A model generated the notes under the pieces. That model was not told the origin of the DNA. It worked only from the letters and a program-made list of their open reading frames with translations, and ran no database searches. Of a DNA stretch of 64,000 nt, positions 24,447 through 34,974 are shown piece by piece (position 1 is the first letter of the stretch; every line of letters starts with the position of its first letter). The position numbers and the translations under genes were made by a program. Location of the stretch: NCBI GenBank assembly GCA_038373865.1, contig JAXGGA010001058.1, positions 107,431 to 171,430 on the forward strand. Direction: 5' to 3'. The stretch comes from Uloborus plumipes (Eukaryota; Arthropoda; Arachnida; Araneae; Uloboridae).

Positions 24447-25271
24447 CTGTCCCGCGATATTAACTTTTTAGTTAACAGTCCGATTTGAACAAACTTTTTT
24501 TTTGTTCGAAAGGTCTTTTCAAGGATACTTCATTCCCGTATCTACCTTTTCGATTTGAACAATTTTTCGTTCAACATTGAACCGTTCAAACAAGCTGTCA
24601 CCCCTAATAACTTTTAAGTGAACAGTCCGATTTAAACATTTTTTTTTTCTTGTTCGAAGCATCTCGGCAAGGATACTTTATTATGGTATTTAAATTTTAA
24701 ATTTCAACATTTTTGGTTCAACATTGAACCGTTCAAGCCACCTTTCCCCACCTAATAACTTTTAAGTGAACCGTCCGAATTGAATAAACTTTTTTTTGTT
24801 CGAAAGATCTTATCAAGAATACTTCATTCCGTTTTTAAATTTTCGATTTGAACAATTTTTCTTTCAACATTGAACAGTTCAAACAAGCTCTCACCCTAAT
24901 AACTTTTGAGTGAACAGTCCGATTTAAACAAACTTTTTTTGTTCGAAAGATCTCGGCAAGGATACTTCATTACCGTATTTAAATTTTCAATTTGAACATT
25001 TTTTTCGTTCAATGATGAACCGTTCAGAAAAAATTTTAACGTGAGCGCCTACTGGAAAATTTAAATTGAATGTTGATTCTGAACATAAAGGCGGCTTTCC
25101 TTCAAACTAACTTTAGAAGAAAACGGTTTTGATAAAAAATGTATGTAAAGTACTTTTCTGAAAAATCTTCTGTGAGGACTCTGATTCCAACTCCGACTCC
25201 GCAAACATGGCGGAAATGCAAGCTCAGTAAAAAATGACTGACTGGGCAGACGATTTTTTGTTTATTTATTC

Positions 25272-25358
25272 ATTTTTAGCCTACTTTCCCGTCAAAAATA
25301 AAAGAGACAAAAAAAGTATTAAAAGTGGCTTAATGCATCTAAAAAATATCGCCAAGTC
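25272..25358 (+). repeat. truncated head of a further satellite unit
   Basis: Directly after the tail of locus B, the head sequence (tagcctactttcccgtcaaa ... atatcgccaagtc) starts again and stops abruptly at about 25358. The array was therefore once tandem or was broken here. Confidence 0.7.
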
Positions 25359-26932
25359 GATGGGAGGTCACTGTAACCTCCCAATAATTTCCGTATTCGG
25401 CTGACGGTTCGTCAATTTGAAGACAATATTGCAACATTAAGATTATTTTTGCTCTTTTTAGTTTTTAGAACTGTTTTTAGAAAGACGCCTAATGTTTTTT
25501 ATCAACAAATGTTATGCATGTACGACATGTGTGCAATGTGCATGTTTGTATTTTATCATTCGGTAAAATTGGAACTTCATTCGGCAAATTGATAATTTTC
25601 CTCCTCCCAGAAATTTTAGTTCGGGGCGCCCCTGAGCGACTCTCATACAATTCTTAAACGAAGTTCATTGGACATTTAGTGATCTACTTTTCCACAGTGC
25701 TTCGAATTGGACGAGTGCGCAATTTTCATCTCAATTCTCATTAGTATAATGCAAACAATATTGTATTTCCAATGACGGTGCGTAATATTTTAGCGTTACA
25801 CTTGGGAATCGGGAGAACTAGATATGTATTTCTCCCGCACTTCCTGGTTGATATTGATTCGCATAAAGAGCTTTTACTCCAGCTAACTGGCGTAAGAAAG
25901 GTGGGCTCAAAAGCACGATTCACTGTTTGGATGCTATGTGCCAGGTAAGACACGGTAAGTTAAGATTTTTTTTCTTTCTCTCTCTATCTATCTATCTCGA
26001 TCCCTTTGAATTTCAAGAATCTACGGAGTCTTTGGGTTGTGCAAAAAAACGTAGATTACGTTTAATTAGAAAATGGAAAGAAATTGTATTGATAAAGGTA
26101 ATATGTGACAATTTTTGAAACTTACTTTTTACCATTATGAAAGAGATATGTCCATCAGCATCAGGTCCCCTTAGTCACAGAAATGGTTGGTAACTAAGAA
26201 TATGACCCCGTTTTACAAGTTGAAAAAAATCTATTAAAGAAAATAACTTTTTTTTAAAGCTTTTTCTAGAAATTTAAGAAAATGTCATATATCACCTTTA
26301 TCCACTTGCTCCTTCAATTCGAAAATACATGAATAGTTTCATTTTTACTTACCACTCATGTCTAGTGGCGGTTCTCCTCTTTCTCTCACTCTATACATAG
26401 AACTTAAATCATTTTTGAGCAAAATTATACTTTTTTAAAATGTTAAAATTTAAAATCTAATTTTTTTAAGATGCAGTGTTCTTCAACAATTTTGAAAAGA
26501 GAAAAAGATGTGATTATTAGTATCTTAATGATTACAGCCAAGAAGTTTTCTTTCCGTGAAAAGAGCAGCTTACAGCGAATTATGTCGGGAAATTTTTGCA
26601 ACTTTTGCTAAAATTTGCTTCAAAATGTTATCACTCTTCAAGGTTCACGGGAGGTACAGGGTTTCATAATAGCTCATTTTGTAGAGAATTACACGCACTT
26701 TAATATAATATGTAATTTTATTTCTTATCGAGGGGTAAAAAACATAAATTTTTTAATCGAAAAATTTCGAATTTTTAAGGAAGAGCTTTTTTGAATTTTC
26801 TGATGAATTATGTTTTTTAACGTGTTTTAATGAATTTCAGTTACAACGGTTTTCTAAGCAATTTTAGCAAACATTGCAATTAAGGGTCTTACATTACTTG
26901 TTGTAACTGATGATCCTTTCATGAATCCACTA
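25359..26932. other. stretch with no recognised feature
   Basis: The sequence is slightly GC-richer at 25370-25950. The - strand frame at 25741-25953 and + frame at 25927-26118 match nothing I know. No repeat boundary was found. Confidence 0.4.
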
Positions 26933-27317
26933 CAGGGCCGTGAATAAGGGGTGGGTTTTTAAGGTTCAAATCAAACCCTTTCCGAAATTTTTCAAAACTA
27001 TTCCAAAAAATGCTTTTAAATGCTCTTTTTTGCTGAAAAATAATATTATTACCATTTTATTTTTAATTTACTTTTTAATTTCATTTGAAAAATGAAATTA
27101 TCATTATTGAATGATAGTACAAATTAATTGATTTATCTGCAGTATTTATCTTTATTGTAGTTTTCGCAAACATAATTTCATGCACTACAATCTACAATAC
27201 ACCTTTTTAACCTGGGGCGAAAATGCTTAACATAAAACCAAATTTATTTATCATTAGATTTCACGAGAAATGAGTTGGTGAAAACCTCCCCAAAACAAAA
27301 GTTTGGTTACGGCCATA
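26933..27317. mobile_element. 385-bp hAT-type MITE
   Basis: The left end is CAGGGCCGTGAATAAGG and the right end is 'ggttacggccata' (imperfectly inverted). A perfect 8-bp duplication ATCCACTA flanks it (26925-26932 and 27318-27325). It is non-coding. Confidence 0.7.
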
Positions 27318-27654
27318 ATCCACTATGAACGACTTTAAACGCATTCCAATGCATTAAAAATTGTATTTTTCACTAAAATTTTTAAAAGACACTATGACAA
27401 AACTATTATGCAACTCTATAGCTCCTACAGAACTTAGGATATAGGAGTTTAAAACTCAGTGGAATATTAAATGTTTGTTCAAAAATTGATTACAATTAGG
27501 AATGACAGATTTTTTAAAAAAATATACTGTTACAAATCTTGTAAATAGTTGTTGTTTTTCCTGCCTTACATCATTTTCATTAGTTTTGGTTTTATCTGGC
27601 GACATGTTGCAAAAGTATCTGAAGGTATCACTTTTATCACTTGTATACCGGCCC
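27318..27654. other. short unassigned stretch
   Basis: AT-rich; one 68-codon frame on the - strand has no recognisable feature. Confidence 0.4.
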
Positions 27655-28118
27655 TGTAACACTTTGTAGTTTTTACACTTGCCCTAACTTTAATAAGCAT
27701 GAAGACATTTTTCGCTCGGAGTGGTTTTTCTTTTTTTATTGCTAGAACTTTCTGAATGGATTATGGAAGTTATGAATGAACAAAATACTCCAGATTTTGC
27801 TAGAATGTTGTCGAGAATTCGTTTCGTGTATAAATAGCTGGCCTTTCAGATTTGATTTCTGGAGACTCGTTTTCATTCGCTTGGGCGAATGGTTGTTTTG
27901 CTTTTGTAATTGCTTAATTACTGTTCACGTTAGATACGTGGTGCTGAGTTACTGTTGAGAGTACAGTGTACTGTTTGCTACCTAATTGCTGGATGTTTAG
28001 CAATTGTTTCCTGCTCCTTTTGTAAATAAGTGTACATACTTGTAAATAAATTTATAGTTACTTCCTCAAGATTGGAATGCTCATTTAAGAAAGTTGAAGG
28101 TGCTACGGACTCGTTACA
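27655..28118 (+). mobile_element. probable solo LTR (464 bp)
   Basis: It starts TGTAACAC and ends CTCGTTACA, the inverted TGTAAC/GTTACA ends common in Ty3/gypsy-type LTRs. In the right order it holds a TATAAATA box (27839-27846) and an AATAAA signal (28045-28050). No internal retrotransposon region or second LTR adjoins it, and I see no clean target duplication, so it may be an old recombined copy. The 60-codon frame at 27776-27958 crosses the TATA box and is unlikely to be a gene. Confidence 0.5.
27839..27846 (+). promoter_or_regulatory. TATA box within the LTR-like element
   Basis: TATAAATA lies 184 bp into the LTR-like sequence, upstream of its AATAAA signal, as expected for the U3-R boundary. 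Confidence 0.45.
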
Positions 28119-28612
28119 ATACTTAAATTTACGATATCAAACACATACTTCAAATCTGAGACGGTCACATTGAGTGCATATTGTTGATTTAAGGCAGCAA
28201 CTGTTGTTTGGAGGGTACTCCAGGATCCTGGGATAAAAAGAAATATTCATCTCGTGCAACAAATAAGCTCTTTGATGCAAATTTTATCAAATTTATTAAA
28301 ATTATGTGATTATTTTATAATTTACAACTAAAGTTTAACATGAATTTATTTCCTATTTATATTGTTTATTACAATAACTCTAAATTCGAACAGAAAGGAG
28401 AGCGGGCAGGAGGGGTTAGATAGAGGTGCAAAGGGGAGGGGGGGAAACCCAGTTTATTCCCGTGAAAAAACCGGGTTTTTTGGGAAGGGAATTTTGAAAA
28501 TTCGCGGAAGTTTTAAGAATTTTCAAAGTGTTAAGGAATTCTGGTTTTGAAATTTGTATCTCGGAAATTTGTACTCTTCGGTTTTGAAATTTGTACTCTT
28601 CGGAAAAATTAT
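28119..28612. other. unassigned stretch with a G-rich patch
   Basis: The region 28395-28500 is G-rich with 'gaaacccagtttattcccgtg'. No gene or clear element boundary was seen. Confidence 0.4.
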
Positions 28613-28795
28613 TATTTTAGCAGAGTAGTGGGAACTTGGAATAGTTTACCGGAAGAGGTGGTAAGGAGCAAGGGAGTAGATAGTTTTAAGAGGGCCATTG
28701 ATCTTTATTGGGGTCCATAATTTGACTAGAACCAGCCCAGTTGGGCCCAGAGCCTGTTGCTGGTCGTCACATTTGTATTTGTATTTATTACCCTA
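28613..28795 (+). pseudogene. 5'-truncated non-LTR retrotransposon (LINE) 3' end
   Basis: Codons 28613-28720 read FSRVVGTWNSLPEEVV, then a short link and VDSFKRAIDLYW, ending in TAA. This is the conserved C-terminal tail of CR1/jockey-type reverse transcriptase ORFs. About 75 bp of 3' tail follows and ends in 'tttgtatttgtatttatt'. Everything upstream is missing, as usual for dead-on-arrival LINE copies. Confidence 0.8.
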
Positions 28796-28805
28796 ATTAG
28801 ATATA

Positions 28806-29809
28806 CTAGGTGACCCGTGCGGAATTCCGCAAAAAAAAAAAAAAAAAAAACTCTAAACTGAAAATTTAATACGACAATTTTTATTGGTTTCATTATCTGC
28901 CCGAAGTTGCAGCGCAGTGTCGAAATCTATAAAGAAAAGTCCAGCGTAAGTTGGTGTAGTCCCTGCCGGAGGTTGCAAGTTCTCGATCATATGGTACACG
29001 TGACCATGTAGTTTAAAACAATATGGACCTCTGCCAGGAATGTTAACTGAGTCCACTTTGACTGAAGCGAAGGCCAAAGCATTGTTGAATTGTCTAATAT
29101 TGTCTAGGTAGTAGACACCTTCCTGTTAGTCTGCCTGTTGGTACCCTGTTCCTTGGCATTGTAAAATCTTGTACGTTTGCACAACATCGCCATCTACTGC
29201 CGTCGTTCTGACAACTTTTCAAAGAGATCAAAGACACGTTCACTTTTACAACTACTACAAAAGTGATACCCTATATTAAAATCAAATACCCAAGGCTACT
29301 ACTAAACTAAATACTAACGTTATCGCAAAACTACCATAGTATTTTGAAACAATAAAAGTTACAATTAAGGTTTACCGAGCTAAGCCTTGGCTTGAAATGT
29401 CGCATTTAAAATTGATTTGAACAACAATGGTAACGATTTTAACAGTTGAGCAAAAAATTTAACTTTTTCAAACTTCAATCGCTTATAAGTCGCTTAAACG
29501 TGGATTTTCGAGATTCTCGTTACGCGGCGCTAGCGGAGAAACGTTCTAAAGAACGCATTTTTTTTAATCTTTCGAATGAAATCAAAATGGAGACGATACG
29601 ACAATTATTTCGCTAGATAGAGTCAATTTTGTGCCCAAAAATTGAAGTTCGAATAAAAAACGAACCGACACTTTTTAGAGGGTGGGTCTAATTTTCGTCA
29701 ATAGCCCGCGGGATAAGCTTCAAAATCATAAATTTTCATGCAATTCGATAAAGAAATGAGCGAGTTTCGACCGGGTATAGGATTCGGCTCTAGAGAAATA
29801 ATATATGGA
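28806..29809 (-). mobile_element. Helitron (1.0 kb) carrying a Rep/helicase fragment
   Basis: Read on the - strand it ends with the hairpin gcggaattccgc, then 'acgggtcac' and CTAG|T, a standard Helitron 3' end. Its 5' side begins TCCATATATTATTTCTCTAG, close to arthropod Helitron 5' ends, although the base before TC is C rather than A. A piece of the autonomous element's protein is inside. Confidence 0.7.
28853..29125 (-). pseudogene. Helitron-like N-terminal domain fragment (RepHel)
   Basis: The - strand frame reads YLDNIRQFNNALAFASVKV, then PGRGPYCFKLHGHVYH, then TPTYAGLFFIDFDTALQLR. The order 'NIRxxNNALAFAS', 'GRGPYxFKxHGxxYH' and 'YAxLxxxDxxxAxxxR' is that of the helitron_like_N region of the rolling-circle Rep/helicase. 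The frame opens at a TAA (29126-29128) and runs only about 90 codons. No Rep HUH motif or helicase follows, so it is a captured or deleted remnant. Confidence 0.75.
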
Positions 29810-29850
29810 GCACCGTTCACGGGCTGTAATGTAGTGAAGGCAGTTTGAGA

Positions 29851-30044
29851 AAACTACTCGCCACCAAGGCGACTCGCCTTTAAAGAAATGAGGAAAGTTT
29901 AAACAGTTTATTTGCCGTCAAGGCGGCTCGCCTTTACAGTAGCGAGGAAAGTTTCAATTCACTACTCGCCGCCAAGGCGGCTCGCCTTTAAAGTACCAAG
30001 GAAAAGTTTAATAAACTACTCCCGCTAAAGGGGCTCGCTAAAAT
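29851..30044 (+). repeat. GC-rich tandem repeat, ~57-bp unit, 3-4 copies
   Basis: The units contain 'actactcgcc', 'aaggcggctcgcctttaaag' and 'gaggaaagttt'. The core 'ggcggctcgcc' is partly self-complementary. Copies decay toward the right end. About 320 bp of unassigned AT-rich DNA follows before the G-free tract. Confidence 0.75.
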
Positions 30045-30367
30045 GCTTTCCTGCATCAAAGAATCAATCGAATTATTTGCAACTGCTTCCTCAAAAATAA
30101 AGACGATGTCAAGTAGCGCATACTTAGCACTCTCCCTAAATAACAAATAAAATTCCTTTCCAAAAACAATTATTTCCAAACCGCTTTCTTCCTGTAAAAT
30201 TAATTGCAAAATTCTAAACGAAAAAGTTCTTTAATATTTGGATCGCAGCCAGAAAAAGTCCCTTCTAAAAACAGCAATTGCAATTTTATTTAAAAACACA
30301 TTTTCAAAATGGTACCAGAGAAAAAATATGTCATAATAATTAGAATAAAAACAATGTTAGAACTCTG

Positions 30368-31847
30368 TTATAACACTATTCCCATCACCACAAAACAAAA
30401 CCCTAACCAAACCAACCTAAACCAAACTTCTCAACCTATCCCCCAATCCACTAACTCTTCATCAAATCCCTACATACCTACTCAACCTATCCACTAAACC
30501 AATCCACCAAATTCCAATCTCAATCCAATTATCTAATCTCACTACTATAAACCAATCCAACATCAACCCCACTCCCTTCCCTCCCACCCACACAATTCCA
30601 AAACCCACTAACCCACCAAACCAACCCTAAAACCAACCCCCATTCCCCTTACCTCCCCCCATACAATTCCTAAACCACAAACAACTTCAACCACTCAAAC
30701 CCAAATCACCAACAACCAATCACACAACTACCAACCCCACTACACCAACACACTCAATCCCACCATCCTCATCCCCCAACCACACACACTTACCATTAAC
30801 TCAAACCTAACCAATTCTAACCTTCTCCCTCCTTATCCACTCCCTCACTCCCTCACTAACTCCCTCACACCTAAAAACCACACCTACTCACTCATCCTTT
30901 CCTCACTCAACTAACATCTTCATAATCATCCACCTACCCACAACCAAAACCCACAACATCCTAAACAACAAATCACACCAAACCATAACCAACTCAAACC
31001 CTCCACCCTCCCTATTCTTCTAATCCTTTCCAACTATCCATCCCTACTATCTCCCCCAAACCCTCCCACACCTCCCCTTCTTCACTAACCCTTCTCAACC
31101 TCCAAACAAAAAACACACACCCCCCCACCAACTCCAACAATCTCATCAACTCTCAACCTCATTATCTTCCTAAACCTACCTAACTACCTTTCTTCACCTC
31201 TATTTACATTTTCACATCCCAACCCTCCCCCACACTCCCCCCAATCCAAAAATTTCAACAAAACCTCCCCCCATCCCCCCCCAAAAATCCCCCCCAATCC
31301 AAATCCCAAACCTCCCCATCCCCACCAACCCCTCCTATTCATCCAATTAACTCACTACCCTTCTCCCCCTCTCCAATCACCACCTAAAAACCACACCTAC
31401 TCATTACAACCCCCCCATCCATAAACCCCACAACCCTACTCACTCTCACCCCAACACATACCTATTCTCAACATCTAAATATAAATCAAACTAACCTCAA
31501 CAACCCCCAAACCAACACCAAAAACAACATAAACCATTCCCCCCTAAAATCCCTCCCATTCAAACACAAACCACCAAACAACTTCAACCACTCAAACCCA
31601 ATCACCAACAACCAATCACACAACTCACCAACCCCATACACCAACACACTCAATCCCACCATCCTCAATCCCCAACCACACACACTTACCATTAACTCCA
31701 AACCTAACAATTCTAACTTCTCCCTCCTCTATCCACTCCCTCACTAACTCCTCCTCACTAACTCCTCCCTCACTAACTCCTCCCTCACTAACTCCCTCAC
31801 CACCTAAAAACCACACCTACTCAACCCCCTACACACACACAACTTAT
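30368..31847 (+). other. 1,480-base tract with no G on the + strand
   Basis: From 30368 to 31847 every base is A, C or T. The last G before it is at 30367 and the next is at 31848. C is the commonest base in many lines although the surroundings are AT-rich. It is not a simple short-period repeat; it contains a diverged internal duplication and several 'cacctaaaaaccacacctac' blocks. The - strand is therefore C-free and rich in runs of G. The long - strand frames here (31486-31710 and 31625-31816) come from that composition and are not genes. Biological origin versus artefact cannot be decided from sequence alone. Confidence 0.95.
31571..31830 (+). repeat. internal duplicate within the G-free tract (partner 30676-30900)
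   Basis: The two segments share the ordered blocks 'acaacttcaaccactcaaac', 'acaccaacacactcaatccc', 'aaccacacacacttaccatt' and 'acctaaaaaccacacctact'. They differ mainly by small insertions or deletions and by extra 'ctcactaactcctcc' units at 31740-31795. Spacing is about 900 bp. A third 'cacctaaaaaccacacctac' lies near 31380. Confidence 0.85.
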
Positions 31848-32079
31848 GTTTTTGCAGTATATGGAACTGCTTATTAGAAAAATATTTCAAAATAATAAGT
31901 GAAAGAGGCCACCCTATCTTGAATTTGTTTTGTCAATGGGCATAATTTAAAATTGAGATGATTTGTTGAGTTTGCTTTCTAAAAGTGCAACTAATTGCTT
32001 ATCTCTTGCAATCATTGCGTCTCCACGTATTAATTGATGGTTTTTTTCAGATAAAATGTTTCGTATTTTATGTAACTAA

Positions 32080-34091
32080 TAGGGATGCACCGATTAATCG
32101 GCCATAATCGGCCACTTTGCCGATTATTCATAATCGGCAAAATTGGGCCGATTAATCGGTTGAAAAAATATTTTTAAATATTATTCTTTAAAGTGTACCT
32201 TCACTAAGAAACTATGATGAACGATTTTATTGGCAGTAATAATAATCCTCACAGTTGATATAAAGTTTTTAATAAATTAATTCTCCTACTTTGAATAACA
32301 CACATAGACAATAATGCAACATTTTTCATGTGGCGATAGTTTTCTCCTTAGCACAGTGCTTTTAGATAACCTCTAATTTTCACAAAGAATAAAAGTCTTG
32401 AATTAAATTGCTACTGATTATTAAAATTTGAAATTAAAAGTACCTCCTCCCACGGACCCCCCACCCCCCATTTTTTTGAATTTTTATGTCCAATTAATAT
32501 AATTAACAATGTGTTAATGTAATATTATTGACAATAATATGAAAATTGGTTCTAAGAAATTTGATAAAATATTGAAATTATTTTGTGAAAATAAGGAAAA
32601 TGGAAAAATCTTCTCTCAGAAAAAAATTAGGGGAGAGTGGTAATGAATGGGCCATGGTGATGAATGGGCCACTAACAATATGAAAAAGTATTTGCATGAT
32701 TTTTTTTTTTTTGATGCCACCAATAGATGTAGCTATTTGTTCTACTAAACTCATCCAATTTTCATTCATTTGCGCTGAGCCATTTTCAAACTAGAGTGGC
32801 ATGGTCAAGAATCTGACTGAAAAGTAAGTTTTTCCCTTTTTAGTAAAACATTTCCTAGCTAAAATGTACCAAGTATTTCACTGCATACATATGTATAAGC
32901 TAGTCTTTCCATATCTATAAACTAATCTTAAGATGTATTTTGATGTTATCTAAATTCAATGTACTCAAAAAACCTAAATGTATTCCAAAAGTATAGGTGG
33001 GGCTGAATGGGCCACTATGTCATGGTAATGAATGGGCCACCTAAATATTGTTTTTCTTCCTTTTCTTTGGATTTTCGCATTAATATGAAACACAACTGAC
33101 TGTCATAGATAAAGATTACTGTCGTCAAAATAGGTTTGTAGTAACTTCTAAATATAATTTGCAGATCTATATTATATTCCTATAGTACAATAGACCTCTG
33201 GTCGCAGTGCGTGGCTTGAAAAAGCCCCCCTCTCTCCTTCATATTATATTCCTCACAGTACAATTTCATTTTCTTTCTTGGTAACTTAAGTTAGATATTT
33301 CTTATTCCCGATGTCTAGTAAATTTAAAAAAAAATTTTGAATTTTGACAAGTTTGAAAATGAAGATGAAGTTTTTGAAAGTGATTTTTAATATTATTTTT
33401 GAAATATATAAATTTTGTTAAATCATAGTGTGTATTATCTGTTATTTTTTTATATATATTTGATGTTATTTATTTCTTACAATCTCATTATTTAGTCATT
33501 TTTCTGCTACAATTGGTATGCATCAGTTTTATTTTAATTGCATCAGTTTTGATGTTTATATAATTTTAAATCAGTATGATTTTGTATCATCATGTCAAGT
33601 GCCACATTTATTTTGTCATATTCAGCAAATAAAAGATTAAATCCACATGTTTTCATTGAATTCATTTAGTGGCCCATTCATTACCTTCGATGGCCCATTC
33701 AACCCCATAGGTGGGGTTGAATGGGCCAAATTTCAAAATTTTTAAGTTCTATTATAATTCATTTTAGACAAGTGCTAATCCAACTTTTATGACTTTTTTA
33801 GATAGTCAGATAAGTAAAGTAACTAAAACACCAATTTAGAGTTAAAACAAAGTGTTAGAAAAAATTACAAAAATTCAAAACCAAAAAGTGGCCCATTCAT
33901 TACCACTCTCCCCTACTCACTATTTCTAAACTCGGAATTGTATAGGAGAGCAAAAACAGTGATTGTAAAATTGTAGTATTTAAAACAATCATTCTTATCA
34001 TTAATCGACTCAGACGATTAATCGGCCGATTATCAACAACCGATTAATCGGTAATCGGCCAATTTGCTTATCGGTGCATCCAGCATCCCTA
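32080..34091. mobile_element. hAT-type MITE, copy 2, split by a TA-flanked element
   Basis: It has the same TAGGGATGCACCGATTAATC ends as 18571-19292 and a perfect 8-bp duplication GTAACTAA (32072-32079 and 34092-34099). The right end carries a small 'gcatccagcatccc' duplication. Its own sequence is about 730 bp; the rest is the insert at 32630-33913. Confidence 0.88.
32630..33913. mobile_element. 1.28-kb TA-flanked MITE with repeated TGAATGGGCC motifs
   Basis: The perfect inverted ends GGGGAGAGTGGTAATGAATG are flanked by TA (32628-32629 and 33914-33915). The uninterrupted site is seen in the sister hAT MITE ('aaattatttactatttc' at about 19137). 'TGAATGGGCC' or its inverse occurs near both ends and in internal clusters at about 33005-33045 and 33668-33727. 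No transposase frame. The target and ends fit a Tc1/mariner-type MITE. Confidence 0.85.
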
Positions 34092-34974
34092 GTAACTAAC
34101 ATAACTTTTTTTTAGATAACTAACATAAAAGTTTTTTCAATGTATGTCATATATTTAACCTCCTTTAAAACATCCCTTTATTTACTTTGTTCCAATAGAC
34201 AATGTTGTCTGAGTGGTTTTTATCGAATTAAATTTTTTTTTCAGCATTACTTTTTTTTCTGTCTTTTTTTAAGAGCTCCAAAGGTAGTGACACTTAATAA
34301 CAGTACTGTTTTGCAAGTTATTGCAATTTTAACTCAAATAATGACGTAGTCTTTATTTTTTACTCACACATTAGGCATAACAACTATGTACAAAATTACT
34401 ATGTTTGTTTACATTCAAAATTCCCAATGTTCCCCAAAATTCCCGGGTTTTTTCCCGGCTCTCAAAAACTACGGGTTTTTTGCATCTCTAGGGTTAGATC
34501 ATATTCCCAGGGACGTGTCAATAACAAGAGGCGAGTGGTGTGAGACCCCCCCCCCCCGATTTTTTTTGTTTGTCGGTATTCTGAGCAAGTCAGTCTACAA
34601 ATTTTGAAGAAGTACTTGAAACTGACTTTTTCTGCTATAGAATTTACGAAAAAACTAATTGCGCAATGTATAATAAAAAGAATGGTAACCAATCGTCATT
34701 TGTCTAAGTATACCAGTCGGCAAAATATGTCAGTCGTCAGTTGTACGAATATTCACGAATTGATGGAATAAAACCAGCTGAATTTACGACATGAGGAGTG
34801 TGAAACTTCAACCTCTATCATGAAAGTGTACGGGTAGGGAGGAAGTTTCTAACATAATACGTTTTTGCCCCAATCTTTCAAGAAGCACAATTAGGCCTAG
34901 CAAACACGTAGCTCAGAATACAACTGTATTTGTTTTTAAAGGTATATTGCAGAGAAAATACAGTCATTTCCTAA
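34092..34974. other. stretch between elements, nothing firm
   Basis: A CAGGGACGTG phrase at 34508, followed by a C12 run, looks like a hAT-type end but has no partner. No gene was seen. Confidence 0.4.

Larger units (their letters stand above)
19986..25271 (+). repeat. 145-bp satellite array, locus B, split by a 4-kb transposon
   Basis: It has the same head (tagcctactttcccgttaaa), the 'atcgccaagt' units and the (GTCG)n run as locus A. The first unit begins at about 20262 and is broken at 20396. The array resumes at 24447 with units near 24459, 24604, 24752 and 24896. The tail ends in 'gactgactgggcagacg' and T-rich DNA. An aligned unbroken unit in locus A gives the empty-site sequence for the transposon. 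Confidence 0.8.

Noticed and set aside
29830..30050. CRISPR-like array from the ~57-bp GC-rich repeats
   Set aside because: The units are contiguous with no unique spacers, and the genome is eukaryotic.
31486..31816. Two long - strand frames giving G-, V-, L- and W-rich peptides
   Set aside because: They arise because the - strand here has no C; the residues reflect composition, and no start context, splice site or domain supports a gene.
34508..34560. CAGGGACGTG as a hAT left end
   Set aside because: No right partner or duplication was found; noted only in the stretch description.
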